DNA of 64,000 nt from Hymenobacter caeli (GTDB lineage: Bacteria; Bacteroidota; Bacteroidia; Cytophagales; Hymenobacteraceae): positions 124,001 through 188,000 of the forward strand of contig NZ_JABSNP010000009.1 of assembly GCF_013294115.1 (NCBI RefSeq), given 5' to 3'. Below the pieces are notes generated by a model that was given only the letters and a program-made list of their open reading frames with translations, was not told the origin of the DNA and made no database searches. This document shows positions 18,479 to 28,141 of this stretch, one piece after another. Each line of letters starts with the position of its first letter. The stretch's first letter is position 1. The translations under genes and the position numbers were made by a program.

Positions 18479-21400
18479 GCGTTTCAACTTCTTCTTCGAT
18501 TAATACCCGAGGCTCGATGCCTTCCAGCATCGGGTACTCGTTCTCGTCCTGAATCAGCTTGCGGCCGGCGGCCAGGGTGCCGAACACGTAGTACAGGCCG
18601 GGGATGATGACGACCCCGAACACGGTGCCGAACAGCATGCCGCCGAGGGCCGACGAGCCGATGGTGCGGTTGCCGATGGCCCCGGCCCCCGTGGCCACCA
18701 CCAGCGGAATGAGGCCGGCGATGAAGGCGAACGAGGTCATCAGGATGGGGCGGAAACGTACCCGGGCCCCCTCGATGGCCGCGTCGCGCACCGACATGCC
18801 TTCCTCGTGCTTCTGGGCCGCGAACTCGACAATCAGCACGGCATTTTTCCCGAGCAGGCCCACCAGCATCACCAGCCCTACCTGCGCATAAATGTCGTTG
18901 GCCAGGCCAAACATTTTGATGAACAGGAACGACCCGAACACGCCCGCCACCAGGGAGAAGATGACCGCCAGCGGCAGCAGGAAGCTCTCGTACTGCGCGG
19001 CCAGCACCAGGTACACGAACACCAGCACCACCAGGAAAATAACGGTGGACTCGTTGCCGCGGCTCACCTCGTCTTTCGACAGGCCGCCCCAGTCGATGCC
19101 GTAGCCGTGGGGCAGCTCCTTGGCCACTTCCTGCACGGCCTTGATGGCCTCGCCGCTGCTGAAGCCCTCGGCCGCCCCGCCGCGGATGGAGGCCGTGGTG
19201 TACATGTTGTAGCGGTTGATTTCGTTGGCCCCCTGGCTCTTCACGATTTTCATAAAGGCCGAGAACGGCACCATTTCGCCCTTGTCGTTCTTCGCCCACA
19301 TGTTCAGGATGTCCTGCGGCAGGCGGCGGTACTCGGGCGAGGCCTGCACGTACACCTTAAAAAAGCGCTGGTACTTGATGAAGCCCAGCTCGTAGGTGCT
19401 GCCCACCATCACGCTCAGCGTGTTCATGGCGTTGCCGATGGTCACGCCCTTCTGCATGGCCAGCTCGTTGTCAATCTTCAGCTCGTACTGCGGGTAGTCG
19501 GCCGAGAAGAAGGTGAACAGGCCCGCCAGCTCCGGGCGCTTTTTCAGCTTGGCCATGAACTCCTCGTTCACTTTTTCCAGGGCCTTGTAGTCGCCGGTGC
19601 CGGTTTTGTCCAGCAGCTGCAGCTGGAAGCCGCCCGCCGCGCCGTAGCCCGGCACGGCCGGCGGCTCGAAAAATTCGATGGTCGCGCCGGGAATCTCGTG
19701 CGCTTTTTTCTCCAGGTTCCCGATGATGTCGGCGATGGACTCCTTGCGCTCCGACCACGGCTTCAGGTCCAGCAGCAAGGTGCCGGCGTTCGAGCCGCGG
19801 CCTTCGGTGAGCACCTCGTAGCCGGCCAGCGAAGAGATGTTGGCAATGCCGGGGATGTCCTTGGCCAGGCCGGCCAGGCGCTGCGACACGGCGTTGGTTT
19901 GCTCGAGCGTGGTGCCGGGCGGCGTCTGCACGATGGCGTAAATCAGGCCCTGGTCTTCGCTCGGGATGAAGCCCGCCGGCAGCCGGGCCGCAATGGCCCA
20001 GGTGCCCAGCCCGAAGGCCAGCAGCAGGGCGGCGGTAACGAGCCGGTTGGCCACAATCTTCTCCAGCAGGCCGGTGTAGGCGTTGGTCAGCCGGTCGAAG
20101 CCCCGGTTGAAGGCGTCGAAGAAGCGCTGGATGGGCGTTTTCTTCTTGGGCTGGCCGTTGTGGTTCTTCAGAATCATGGCGCACAGCACCGGCGTCAGGG
20201 TGAGGGCCACGAGGCCCGAAATGACGATGGCCGTGGCCATCGTAATCGAGAACTGCCGGTAGAAGATGCCCACCGGGCCGCTCATGAACGACACCGGGAT
20301 GAACACGGCTGTCATCATGATGGTGATGCCGACGATGGCCCCGCTGATTTCGCCCACCACCTTGCGCACGGCATTGTAAGGCGAGAGGTGCTCCTGCTCC
20401 ATCTTGGCGTGCACGGCCTCAATCACCACGATGGCGTTGTCCACCACGATGCCAATCGAGAGCACCAGGGCAAAGAGCGTAATCATGTTGATGGTGAGCC
20501 CGAAGGCCTGCATGGCCATGAACGAGCCCACCAGCGACACCGGCACGGCCAGGGCCGGAATCAGCGTCGAGCGCCAGTCGCCGAGGAACAGGAACACCAC
20601 CAGGGCCACCAGAATGAAGGCGTCGCGCAGGGTGTGAATCACGTTCTCGATCGAGGCGTCGAGGAAGTTCGACACGTCGTAGGTGATTTTGTAGTCCATG
20701 CCGGGCGGGAAGCTGGTTTTCTTCAGCTCCTCCAGCTTGGCCTTCACTTCCTTGATTACGTCGCTGGCGTTGCTGCCGTAGGTCTGCTTGAGCACGATGG
20801 CCGCCGACGGGTACTGGTTCAGGTTGGAGTAGATGTCGTAGAACTCCGAGCCCAGCTCCACGTTGGCCACGTCTTTCAGGTGCAGGCTTTCCCCGTTGGG
20901 GTTGGCCCGCAGCACCACGTTCTTGTACTGCTCCACGTCGTTGAAGCGGCCCTGGTAGCTCAGCACGTACTCCAGCGACTGCGCCTGCCCGCCGTCGGAG
21001 CGGCCGATGCGGCCCGGCGAGCCAATCACGCTCTGCTCGCCCAGGGCCTTCATCACGTCGTCCACAGAGATGCTGTAGGCCCGCATGCGGTCGGGCTTCA
21101 GCCACACGCGCATGGCGTACTGCCGGCTGCCCAGGATGTTGGCCCGGCCGATGCCGCTCAGGCGCTGCAACTCGGGCAGCATGTTCACGCCGGCAAAGTT
21201 GAACAGGTACTTCATGTCCGTGTTCTTGTCCTTGCTGTACAAGTTCACGTACATCAGCATGTTGGGCACCACGCGGTTCACCACCACGCCTTCGCGCTGC
21301 ACCAGCTCGGGCAAGCGGTTGAGCACCTGCGCGATGCGGGTGTTCACGTTCACCACGGCCTGGTCGGGGTCGGTGCCCAGGTTGAACACAATCTGGATGT

Positions 21401-21665
21401 TGGCCTCGCCGGCGCTCACGGCGTCGGAGGTCATGTACTTCATGCCCGGCACGCCGTTTACGGCCTGCTCCAGCGGAATCAGCACCGATTCGGTGAGCAC
21501 CTTGGCGCTGGCCCCGGGGTAGGCCGCGCTCACCATCACCAGGGGCGGCGAAATCTCCGGGAACTGCGAGGTGGGCAGCTTAAAAATGGCCAGCACGCCC
21601 ATCAGGATGATAACCACCGAGATAACAATGGCAAATACGGGCCGACGAATGAATTTGCTAAACAT
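18471..21665 (-). CDS. RND efflux pump, inner-membrane transporter (AcrB/HAE1-like)
   Basis: A 1064-residue hydrophobic/amphiphilic efflux pump with 12 membrane helices and two large periplasmic loops. The N-terminus MFSKFIRRPVFAIVISV and the TM4 stretch IGIVVDNAIVVIEAV, with the proton-relay Asp, are typical. It would export drugs or other amphiphilic compounds by proton antiport, with the adaptor encoded upstream and the channel downstream. The stop overlaps the channel start. A 132-base gap with low-complexity inverted repeats separates it from the adaptor gene. No regulator is adjacent. Confidence 0.96.
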   Translation of the reverse strand: MFSKFIRRPVFAIVISVVIILMGVLAIFKLPTSQFPEISPPLVMVSAAYPGASAKVLTESVLIPLEQAVNGVPGMKYMTSDAVSAGEANIQIVFNLGTDPDQAVVNVNTRIAQVLNRLPELVQREGVVVNRVVPNMLMYVNLYSKDKNTDMKYLFNFAGVNMLPELQRLSGIGRANILGSRQYAMRVWLKPDRMRAYSISVDDVMKALGEQSVIGSPGRIGRSDGGQAQSLEYVLSYQGRFNDVEQYKNVVLRANPNGESLHLKDVANVELGSEFYDIYSNLNQYPSAAIVLKQTYGSNASDVIKEVKAKLEELKKTSFPPGMDYKITYDVSNFLDASIENVIHTLRDAFILVALVVFLFLGDWRSTLIPALAVPVSLVGSFMAMQAFGLTINMITLFALVLSIGIVVDNAIVVIEAVHAKMEQEHLSPYNAVRKVVGEISGAIVGITIMMTAVFIPVSFMSGPVGIFYRQFSITMATAIVISGLVALTLTPVLCAMILKNHNGQPKKKTPIQRFFDAFNRGFDRLTNAYTGLLEKIVANRLVTAALLLAFGLGTWAIAARLPAGFIPSEDQGLIYAIVQTPPGTTLEQTNAVSQRLAGLAKDIPGIANISSLAGYEVLTEGRGSNAGTLLLDLKPWSERKESIADIIGNLEKKAHEIPGATIEFFEPPAVPGYGAAGGFQLQLLDKTGTGDYKALEKVNEEFMAKLKKRPELAGLFTFFSADYPQYELKIDNELAMQKGVTIGNAMNTLSVMVGSTYELGFIKYQRFFKVYVQASPEYRRLPQDILNMWAKNDKGEMVPFSAFMKIVKSQGANEINRYNMYTTASIRGGAAEGFSSGEAIKAVQEVAKELPHGYGIDWGGLSKDEVSRGNESTVIFLVVLVFVYLVLAAQYESFLLPLAVIFSLVAGVFGSFLFIKMFGLANDIYAQVGLVMLVGLLGKNAVLIVEFAAQKHEEGMSVRDAAIEGARVRFRPILMTSFAFIAGLIPLVVATGAGAIGNRTIGSSALGGMLFGTVFGVVIIPGLYYVFGTLAAGRKLIQDENEYPMLEGIEPRVLIEEEVETHA

Positions 21666-21670
21666 ACGTT

Positions 21671-21797
21671 AGATTAGCTGTTAGCCAATAGCTTATAGCT
21701 ATTAGCTATGTTCTGGAAAATCCGCCAGCCACTACCTGCCCGCCCACCGCTTGCCCAAAGGCTAACCGCTAACAGCCAGTGGCTAACAGCTAAAAAC
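21671..21797. repeat. Inverted repeats of the word TAGCTGTTAGC in pump operon gap
   Basis: The gap between adaptor and pump genes is made of degenerate words such as GCTGTTAGCCAATAGC and TATAGCTATTAGC on one side and GCTAACAGCCAGTGGC and TAACAGC on the other, so the two halves can pair. It may fold within the operon mRNA. The same word type recurs at 45799-45890. Confidence 0.7.
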
Positions 21798-22892
21798 CTA
21801 CTCGCTGTACGCCTTCAGGTGCGAGATAACCGCCTGCGGGGCCCGGTAGTCGAAGCTGATTTTGTCGCCGTCCTTCACCTTGCGCAGGCCTTCCAGCAGA
21901 ATCCGGTCGGTGGCGGCGAGGCCGGACTTGATGGCGTACAGGTCGGGCATTTCGGAGGCGATGCGCACCTCCCGCTGGTGCACCACGTTGTTTTTATCGA
22001 CCACGAAAACGTACTTCTTCTCCAGAATCTCGAACGTGGCTTTCTGCGGGATGAGCAGGGCGTTTTTCAGCGGCACCGTCATGAGCACGCTGCCGGTTTC
22101 GCCGTTGCGCAGCAGCCCCTCGGGGTTGGGGAAAGTGGCCCGGAAGGCGATGTTGCCGGTTTCGTTGTTGAAATCGGCCTCCACGGTCTGCACCACGCCG
22201 GTCTGGTTGAACACCTCGTCGTTGGCCAGTAGCAGCTTCACTTTCTCGGCGCTGTCGTGGGCCTTGGCGTGCTCCTTATAGGCCAAGTACTCCGCTTCCG
22301 GCACGTTGAAATAAACCCACATCTTGCTGTTGTCCGAGAGCGTGGACAGCAAGTCGCCCTCGTTGACCACGCTCCCCTGCCGGGCCTGGAAGTGGTCCAT
22401 GATGCCGTTGAAGGGGGCTTTGATGGCCGTGAACTGCAGGTGGGTCTGGGCCAGCGACACGTCGGCCCGGGCCTTGTCGAACTTGGCCTGGGCCAGCGCC
22501 AGCTCGTTCCGCGACACGATGTTGCTGTCGGCCAGGCTTTTCGTGTTCCGGTACTCCATGCCCACGTAGTTGGCCTCGGCCTGCGACTTGCGCAGGTCGG
22601 CCTGGTAAATCAGGGGCTGAATCTGGAACATGGGCTGCCCCTGGTGGACGCTCTGCCCCTCGTCCACGAATATCTTTTGCAGGTAGCCTTTTTCCATCGC
22701 CCGCAGCTCGACGCGCTGCAAGGCGTGAATCTGCGCCACGTACTCTTTGGTAACAGTCGTGTCCCTTGCTAGTGGACTGGTAACCAATAATTTAATTTGC
22801 TCCTCCTTTTCCTCTTTCTTGCTCGTGCAGCCCGTGTAGCAGCACGCGGCACCCAGGCCCATAAACAGGAACATTTTCTTTGCGAAGACCAT
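21798..22892 (-). CDS. RND efflux periplasmic adaptor (membrane fusion protein)
   Basis: A 364-residue adaptor. ATG at 22892 opens a lipoprotein-like signal with Cys near CCYTGCTSKKEE, followed by the beta-barrel, lipoyl and alpha-hairpin order of HlyD/AcrA proteins (LRAMEKGYLQKIFVDEGQ, the coiled hairpin ADLRKSQAEANYVGM to LAQTHLQFTAI, then KAPFNGIMD). It links the pump at 18471-21665 with the outer-membrane channel. First gene of the operon; its promoter should be in the 485-base spacer upstream. Confidence 0.93.
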   Translation of the reverse strand: MVFAKKMFLFMGLGAACCYTGCTSKKEEKEEQIKLLVTSPLARDTTVTKEYVAQIHALQRVELRAMEKGYLQKIFVDEGQSVHQGQPMFQIQPLIYQADLRKSQAEANYVGMEYRNTKSLADSNIVSRNELALAQAKFDKARADVSLAQTHLQFTAIKAPFNGIMDHFQARQGSVVNEGDLLSTLSDNSKMWVYFNVPEAEYLAYKEHAKAHDSAEKVKLLLANDEVFNQTGVVQTVEADFNNETGNIAFRATFPNPEGLLRNGETGSVLMTVPLKNALLIPQKATFEILEKKYVFVVDKNNVVHQREVRIASEMPDLYAIKSGLAATDRILLEGLRKVKDGDKISFDYRAPQAVISHLKAYSE

Positions 22893-23284
22893 AAGTACCG
22901 TAGTTGGTGAGGAACAATTGCAGGAAATGCGGGGGGTGGGGGCGCGGGCCGGCCGGCCACGGCGAGCCCGCGCTTGCTTGCCAGGCCCGTGCTGGTGGTG
23001 TCGTCCGGCCAAAAACCCGGCGCAACGGCTGTCGTCCCCATCCCATTGAATCCATCAGGGGGATGGATTCGCCAAATAATTATATTCTACATGCTTTACA
23101 GTCAGCTTTACCCAGGCGGCCCGGGGCCGCTGAACGCCAGCGAAAACGCTGGTTCCGATTTAATTCTGTGAGAGCAGGCCCGTGGGAATATGCCGAAGCG
23201 GTGCCGCTTGCAGTGCATGGTGGGTGATGCAAAGCACTGACTCACTACATTAAAATAGCATGAATTTTAGCAAGTAAAAAAGCA
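22893..23284. other. Spacer upstream of efflux operon
   Basis: No gene is supported here. GAATCCAT/ATGGATTC forms an 8-bp hairpin at 23047-23069. The part near 23230-23280 is AT-rich. The efflux operon promoter should lie here, but I cannot pick one with confidence. Confidence 0.4.
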
Positions 23285-23311
23285 AAAAACCCCGCGCAAT
23301 CGTATGTGCGG
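23285..23311 (-). terminator. Intrinsic terminator after GH63-like gene
   Basis: On the minus strand CCGCACA pairs with TGCGCGG (23311-23292), followed by GG and TTTTTT. It lies about 70 bases past the stop of the glucosidase gene. Confidence 0.7.
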
Positions 23312-23377
23312 CCCCTTTTTCCGCCATAATTCATGTTCGTACCAACCCCAGTGCCATGCGCTGGTTCCGGGCAGCGC

Positions 23378-25999
23378 CTATTCGGTGCGGGGCTGCAAAA
23401 GCTTAGCCACAAGGCCGGTCCAGCCGGTTTGGTGGCCGGCCCCCAGGCCCTGGCCGGTGTCGCCGTGGAAATACTCGTGGAAGAGCAGGTAATCTTTGAA
23501 ATGCGGGTCGGTTTGCTGCTGCATGTCGGTGCCGAAGCAGGGGCGGTGGCCGCTGGCGTCGCGCAGAAACAGCTTGGTAAGCCGGTCGATGAGCTGGTGG
23601 GCGATGTCGAGCAGGGTGGTGTACTGGCCGCTGCCGGTGGGGTACTCCACCTTGAAATCGTCGCCGTAGTAGTGGTGGAAGCGCTGCAGGCCCTCGATGA
23701 GCAGGTAGTTGACCGGGAACCACACGGGGCCCCGCCAGTTGGAGTTGCCGCCGTAGAGGCTGGTCGTGGACTCGCCGGGCTCGTAGCCCACCGTGAACGA
23801 CTTCTCGGCCGAGCGGAACACGTAGGGGTGGTCGAGGTGGTACTTCGAGAGGGCCCGCACGCCGTGGTCCGAGAGGAACTCGGCCTCGTTGAGCATCCGG
23901 CGCAGCAGGGCCTTGAGGCGGTGGCCGCGCAGCAGCGAGAGCAAGTGGCGGGTGCCCTGGCCGGGCTCCTGCCAGCGGCTCACCAAGGCGGCCAAATCGG
24001 CGCGGTTGGCCAGGGTCCAGGTCATGCGGGCCAGGAAGTGCGGGGCGTTTTGCAGCAGCTCGTCGTCGAGCACCTCCACCGCAAAAATCGGAATCAGCCC
24101 CACCATCGAGCGCACCTTCAGCGGCGTGCGGCCTTTATCGGGGGTATTCAGCACGTCGTAGTAAAACTCGTCTTCCTCGTCCCACATGTCGATGTCCTGG
24201 GGCCCGTAGCCGGTCATGGCCTGCGCGATGCCCAGGAAGTGCTCGAAAAATTTGCAGGCCATGTCCTCGTACACGGGGTTGGTCTGGGCCAGCTCCAGGG
24301 CCATGCGCATCAGGTTGAGGGCGTAGAGGGCCATCCAGGCCGTGCCGTCGGCCTGCTCGATGTAGCCGCCGAAGGGCAGCGGGGCCGAGCGGTCGAACAC
24401 CCCGATGTTGTCGAGGCCCAGGAAGCCGCCCTCGAAGATGTTGTGCCCGTTGGTGTCTTTGCGGTTCACCCACCAGGTAAAGTTCAGCAGCAGGCGGTGG
24501 AACACGGTTTGCAAAAAGGCCACGTCGCCGTCGTCGCCGCGCTGCTTCTGGTCCATTTTGAACACCCGGAACGTGGCCCAGGCGTGCACCGGCGGGTTCA
24601 CATCGCCGAGCTGCCACTCGTAGGCCGGCAGCTGGCCGTTGGGGTGCATGTAGCGGTCTTCGCACAGCAGCCGGAGCTGGTCCTTGGCAAACTCCACGTC
24701 CACCAGCGCCAGCGGAATGGCGTGGAAGGCCAGGTCCCAGGCCGCGTACCAGGGGTATTCCCAGTTGTCGGGCATCGACACGATGTCCATGTTGCGCAGG
24801 TGCCGCCAGGCGGCGTTGCGCCCCTGCTGGTGCTCCTCCGACGGCGCCGGCCGGTTGGGGTCGCCGTCGAGCCAGCGGGCCACGTCGTAGTAGTAAAACT
24901 GCTTGCTCCACAGCATGCCGGCCAGCGCCTGGCGCTGCACGTTGCGGGCGTCGGCGTCGGGCAGGTCGTGCTGCAAGTCCGCGTAAAAGGCGTCGGCTTC
25001 CTGCTGGCGCAGGGCAAACAGGGCGTCGAAATCGGCAAACGGCGCGGCCAGGCCGTCGGGGCCCAGGCGCAGGCGCAGCGTCTGGCCTTCGCCCGGCGCC
25101 ACGCTGAGCACGTAGTGCGCGGCGGCCTTGGTGCCGCTGCGGTCGGGGTTCACGGCCCCGGCGTTGCCCTCCACCAAGTGCTCGTGCAGCCCGTCTTTGA
25201 AGAACTTGACGGCCGGCGGGGCGGGGGCCCCGTGCAGGCGCGGCGAGTTGGTTTCGTTGTCGCAGAACAGCAGCTCGGGGTCCCCGTCGGCGTACAGGGC
25301 CAGGCCGGGCAGGGCGCGGTGGCCCACGGCGATGCGCCCCGGCCCGGTGGCCCGCAGCGTGGGCTCGTAGGCGTCGTCGCCCCACGACCACGTGTTGCGG
25401 AACCACGCCGTGGGCAGCACGTGCAGCGGGGCCGCCTGCGCCCCCCGGTTGTGCACGCTCAGGCGGATGAGCACGTCCTGGGGCCCGGCCTTGGCGTATT
25501 CAATGAACACGTCGAAGTACCGGTTGTCGAGAAACGCGCCGGTATCGCCCAGCTCAAACTCGGGGTCGAGGCGGGTGCGGGCAGCGTTTTTCGCCACCAG
25601 CGCGTCGTAAGGAAACTTCTGCTGCGGGTACTTGTACAGCATCCGCATGTAGCTGTGGGTGGGCGTGTTGTCGAGGTAGTAGTACGCTTCCTTCACGTCT
25701 TCGCCGTGGTTGCCCTCGGGCCCGCTCAGCCCAAACAGCCGCTCCTTGAGGATGTGGTCTTCCCCGTTCCAGAACGCCGGCGCGAAGCACAGCAGCTGCT
25801 GGTCGTCGCAGAGGCCGCCCAGGCCCTCCTCGCCCCAGCGGTAGGCGTAGGAGCGGGCCTCCTCGTGGGTGGTGAAGCGCCAGGGGTCGCCGCCCGCCGA
25901 GTAGTCTTCGCGCACCGTGCCCCACTGCCGCTCGGCCAGGTACGGCCCAAACGTGCGCCAGGGGGCCACTTCGCGCAGCCGTTCGTGTTCAGCACTCAT
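23378..25999 (-). CDS. GH63-like glucosidase
   Basis: An 873-residue cytoplasmic (no signal peptide) protein with an (alpha/alpha)6 barrel of the GH63/MGH1 type. Typical stretches are WYAAWDLAFHAIPLAL (candidate acid Asp), FEGGFLGLDNIGVFDRS, NWRGPVWFPVNYLL and the C-terminal FHEYFHGDTGQGLGAGHQTG with the candidate base Glu. Bacterial GH63 enzymes hydrolyse alpha-glucosides, for example glucosylglycerate- or oligosaccharide-type substrates; which one applies here is unknown. An SDR dehydrogenase resembling glucose 1-dehydrogenase lies upstream on the same strand, so the two may act in sequence. Confidence 0.85.
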   Translation of the reverse strand: MSAEHERLREVAPWRTFGPYLAERQWGTVREDYSAGGDPWRFTTHEEARSYAYRWGEEGLGGLCDDQQLLCFAPAFWNGEDHILKERLFGLSGPEGNHGEDVKEAYYYLDNTPTHSYMRMLYKYPQQKFPYDALVAKNAARTRLDPEFELGDTGAFLDNRYFDVFIEYAKAGPQDVLIRLSVHNRGAQAAPLHVLPTAWFRNTWSWGDDAYEPTLRATGPGRIAVGHRALPGLALYADGDPELLFCDNETNSPRLHGAPAPPAVKFFKDGLHEHLVEGNAGAVNPDRSGTKAAAHYVLSVAPGEGQTLRLRLGPDGLAAPFADFDALFALRQQEADAFYADLQHDLPDADARNVQRQALAGMLWSKQFYYYDVARWLDGDPNRPAPSEEHQQGRNAAWRHLRNMDIVSMPDNWEYPWYAAWDLAFHAIPLALVDVEFAKDQLRLLCEDRYMHPNGQLPAYEWQLGDVNPPVHAWATFRVFKMDQKQRGDDGDVAFLQTVFHRLLLNFTWWVNRKDTNGHNIFEGGFLGLDNIGVFDRSAPLPFGGYIEQADGTAWMALYALNLMRMALELAQTNPVYEDMACKFFEHFLGIAQAMTGYGPQDIDMWDEEDEFYYDVLNTPDKGRTPLKVRSMVGLIPIFAVEVLDDELLQNAPHFLARMTWTLANRADLAALVSRWQEPGQGTRHLLSLLRGHRLKALLRRMLNEAEFLSDHGVRALSKYHLDHPYVFRSAEKSFTVGYEPGESTTSLYGGNSNWRGPVWFPVNYLLIEGLQRFHHYYGDDFKVEYPTGSGQYTTLLDIAHQLIDRLTKLFLRDASGHRPCFGTDMQQQTDPHFKDYLLFHEYFHGDTGQGLGAGHQTGWTGLVAKLLQPRTE

Positions 26000-26126
26000 G
26001 CTTGAGAATTAAAAATGAAAAATTAAGAATTAAAAATGAAGCCGGAAAGATGAGAAACAAGCCTTGCGGTTCCACCCGCGCCCCTCGTTTTTGTTTCATT
26101 TTTAATTCTCCATTTTTAATTGAAAA
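26000..26126. repeat. Inverted repeat of AATTAAAAATGAAAAATT-type words
   Basis: GAATTAAAAATGAAAAATTA at about 26006 recurs in the same orientation nearby and is inverted at 26096-26124 (CATTTTTAATTCTCCATTTT). It fills the spacer between the SDR and GH63 genes. It looks like one of the word-repeat hairpins found in several spacers of this window. Confidence 0.75.
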
Positions 26127-26927
26127 TCAGCCGCCGGTGGCGAAGCCCGGGTACAGCGTCATGCCGCCGTCCATAAAAATCGTCTGGCCGGTGATGTAGT
26201 CGGCCTCGTCGCAGCAGAGCCAGGCGGCGAGGCCGGCAATGTCCTCGGTCACGCCCACCCGGTCGTAGGGGATGAGCTTGAGCAGGGCCGTTTCGGCTGC
26301 GGGCGTGCTCCAGGCCGAGGTGTTGATGGGCGTTTTGATGGCCCCCGGCCCGATGCTGTTCACCCGGATTTTGTGGGGGGCCAGCTCCTGGGCGGTGCTT
26401 TTCATGAGCTGCATGATGCCGCCCTTGCTGGTGGCGTAGTTGGCGTGCCCGGCCCACGGAATGACCTCGTGCACGCTGCTGGTGTGCAGAATTACGCCCG
26501 TGGCCCGCGCCACGTCGGGCTGGGGCCCCCGGCGCAAAAACTCGCGGGCCGCCTCGCGCGAGCACAGGAACTGCCCGGTCAGGTTCACGTCAATCACGCG
26601 CTGCCACTGGGCCAGGCTCATGTCCACGAAGGCCGCGTCCTGCTGCAAGCCGGCGTTGTTCACCAGCACGTGCAGCGTGCCGCACTGCTGCACGATGCGG
26701 GCAAACATGGCCTGCACCTGGTCTTCCTTGCTCACGTCGGCCGCCACGGCAAAGGCCTGCCCGCCGGCGTCGGCAATGGCCTTCACCACGGCATCGGCCT
26801 GGTCGGAGGGCCCCCCCGGGTAGTTGACGAACACGGTGGCCCCGTCGGCGGCAAACTGCCGGGCGATGCCCGCCCCGATGCCGGAGCTGGCCCCCGTGAC
26901 GAGGGCGATTCGATTCTGTAAGCGCAT
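26127..26927 (-). CDS. SDR-family oxidoreductase (glucose 1-dehydrogenase-like)
   Basis: A 266-residue classical short-chain dehydrogenase: NAD(P)-binding TGASSGIG (about 11-18), NNAG motif in VLVNNAGLQQ, catalytic Ser in HTSSVHEV and YATSK with the Tyr-Lys pair, and C-terminal GQTIFMDGGMTLYP as in glucose 1-dehydrogenases. ATG at 26927 is chosen, since it directly begins MRLQNRIALVTGASSG. It lies upstream of the GH63-like gene, with a low-complexity inverted repeat between. Oxidation of glucose or another sugar released by that enzyme is a reasonable inference. Confidence 0.88.
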   Translation of the reverse strand: MRLQNRIALVTGASSGIGAGIARQFAADGATVFVNYPGGPSDQADAVVKAIADAGGQAFAVAADVSKEDQVQAMFARIVQQCGTLHVLVNNAGLQQDAAFVDMSLAQWQRVIDVNLTGQFLCSREAAREFLRRGPQPDVARATGVILHTSSVHEVIPWAGHANYATSKGGIMQLMKSTAQELAPHKIRVNSIGPGAIKTPINTSAWSTPAAETALLKLIPYDRVGVTEDIAGLAAWLCCDEADYITGQTIFMDGGMTLYPGFATGG

Positions 26928-27085
26928 GTTTTTAAGGAGGCTGGTGGAGTGAGACGGCAAACCGGACGCCCCGGGCTGCCCGCACAAACGGCCCCAAGGC
27001 TCGCAAGGTTAGGTGAAATTTTGGTGAAGATGCTGGCGGTAAATGGCTTACCAGCCGCTGCTACTGCGGGCCAACGCCTTGGGGC

Positions 27086-27505
27086 CTAAAGGGCCAGCAC
27101 CACGCTGCCGGCCACAATCAGACCCGCGCCCAGGGCGCTGCGCCAGGTCAGGGCCTCGCCCAGAAACCCCACCGCCAGCCCGATGGCCAGCGCCACGCTC
27201 AGCTTGTCGATGGGGGCCACCTTGCTCACGGGTCCCAGCTTTAGGGCCCGGAAGTAGCACAGCCACGAGGCCCCCGTGGCCAGCCCCGACAGCCCCAGAA
27301 ACAGCCACGTGCGCCCCGTGAGGGCTGGTAGGCCCGCCGTGGCCCCGCGCCCGATGGCGATGCCCCAGGCCAGCAGGAGGATGACCACCGTGCGGATGGC
27401 CGTGGCCAAATCCGAATCGACATCCTTAATGCCAATTTTGGCAAAAATGGCCGTGAGGGCCGCGAACACGGCCGAAAGCAGGGCGTAGGGGAGCCAGGGT
27501 GCCAT
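27086..27505 (-). CDS. EamA/DMT-type small membrane transporter
   Basis: A 139-residue protein with about five hydrophobic helices and the features of a single EamA domain (ALLSAVFAALTAIFAKIGI, TGASWLCYFRALKLGPVSK, LGEALTWRSALGAGLIVAGS). ATG at 27505 is used; the longer open frame upstream runs into a palindromic repeat element. Full-length drug/metabolite transporters have two such domains, so this half-size form probably dimerises. Substrate unknown. Confidence 0.85.
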   Translation of the reverse strand: MAPWLPYALLSAVFAALTAIFAKIGIKDVDSDLATAIRTVVILLLAWGIAIGRGATAGLPALTGRTWLFLGLSGLATGASWLCYFRALKLGPVSKVAPIDKLSVALAIGLAVGFLGEALTWRSALGAGLIVAGSVVLAL

Positions 27506-27551
27506 AGGTGGGGGAATGCGGGAAAAATGCGTAGATGGTAGCCCGGCGCAG

Positions 27552-27652
27552 TGGTCCGGCGACTTTTTTCGTCGTCGGGCCACTCTGACGATTGAACAGC
27601 GGCCCCGCGCAGTAGCCAGAGTGGCCCGACGACGGAAAAAGTCGCCGGACCA
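27552..27652. repeat. Palindromic repeat element, family 2, copy 1
   Basis: A 36-bp arm at 27552-27587 (TGGTCCGGCGACTTTTTTCG...) pairs with 27617-27652 with one mismatch, around a 29-base centre. A diverged copy lies at 31733-31873. Transcribed, it would form a very stable hairpin. It is probably a small mobile or REP-like element. Confidence 0.85.
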
Positions 27653-27741
27653 CCCCGTTCCGCAGCTGCGCCAAAATGCATACGCGCATTTCGCTTCGCC
27701 CGCTCAGCCGTTATTCACGCAACGGGTTTTATTTAGCCGCC

Positions 27742-28059
27742 ATGAAAAAACTCATCCTTTTGAGCGTGTGCCTGCTGGCCCTCGCCACGCGGCCCGCCGC
27801 CGCCCAGACGACAACCCCGGACATTGTGGTGGTGCGAATAGCCGGCGATGGTAATTCGACGCAACTCGTGGTCACGCGCGGGGAGGGCAAAAGCGAGAAA
27901 ATAGAATTCCCAAGCGGACGGACGGATAAGCAGTTAATGGCCGCTAGCGAGGGCTACTATAAGGTGTTAAGTGCCTTGTACCGCGAAGGGTACGTGTTGA
28001 AAAGTACTTTTACTACTGGAACGTTCTATACCACGCTGGTACTTGACAAAATTCGCTGA
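27742..28059 (+). CDS. Small secreted protein of unknown function
   Basis: I do not recognise the family. ATG at 27742 gives 105 residues starting with a clear signal peptide (MKKLILLSVCLLALATRPAAAQ). The mature part (IVVVRIAGDGNSTQLVVTRG, then FPSGRTDKQL and YYKVLSALYREGYVLKST) looks like a small alpha/beta domain. The frame is open to 27676, but that piece lacks signal features. Periplasmic or surface location is likely. Confidence 0.7.
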   Translation: MKKLILLSVCLLALATRPAAAQTTTPDIVVVRIAGDGNSTQLVVTRGEGKSEKIEFPSGRTDKQLMAASEGYYKVLSALYREGYVLKSTFTTGTFYTTLVLDKIR

Positions 28060-28141
28060 GGTTTAGAGGTGGAGCTATGAACTTCCAAGAAAAATCCCGC
28101 CCCCGATGCAGCAAAACGCGCCGTTCTGCTGTTACCGAATC

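Noticed and set aside
18807..21677. A 956-codon open frame on the + strand
   Set aside because: It lies opposite the RND pump gene, is rich in His/Gln/Val and has no recognisable domain. It is a GC-driven antisense shadow, as are the long frames at 46440-50048 and 23333-26005.
22904..23227. A 107-codon frame upstream of the efflux operon
   Set aside because: There is no family resemblance, it has Arg/Gly-rich shadow composition and it overlaps the expected promoter region.
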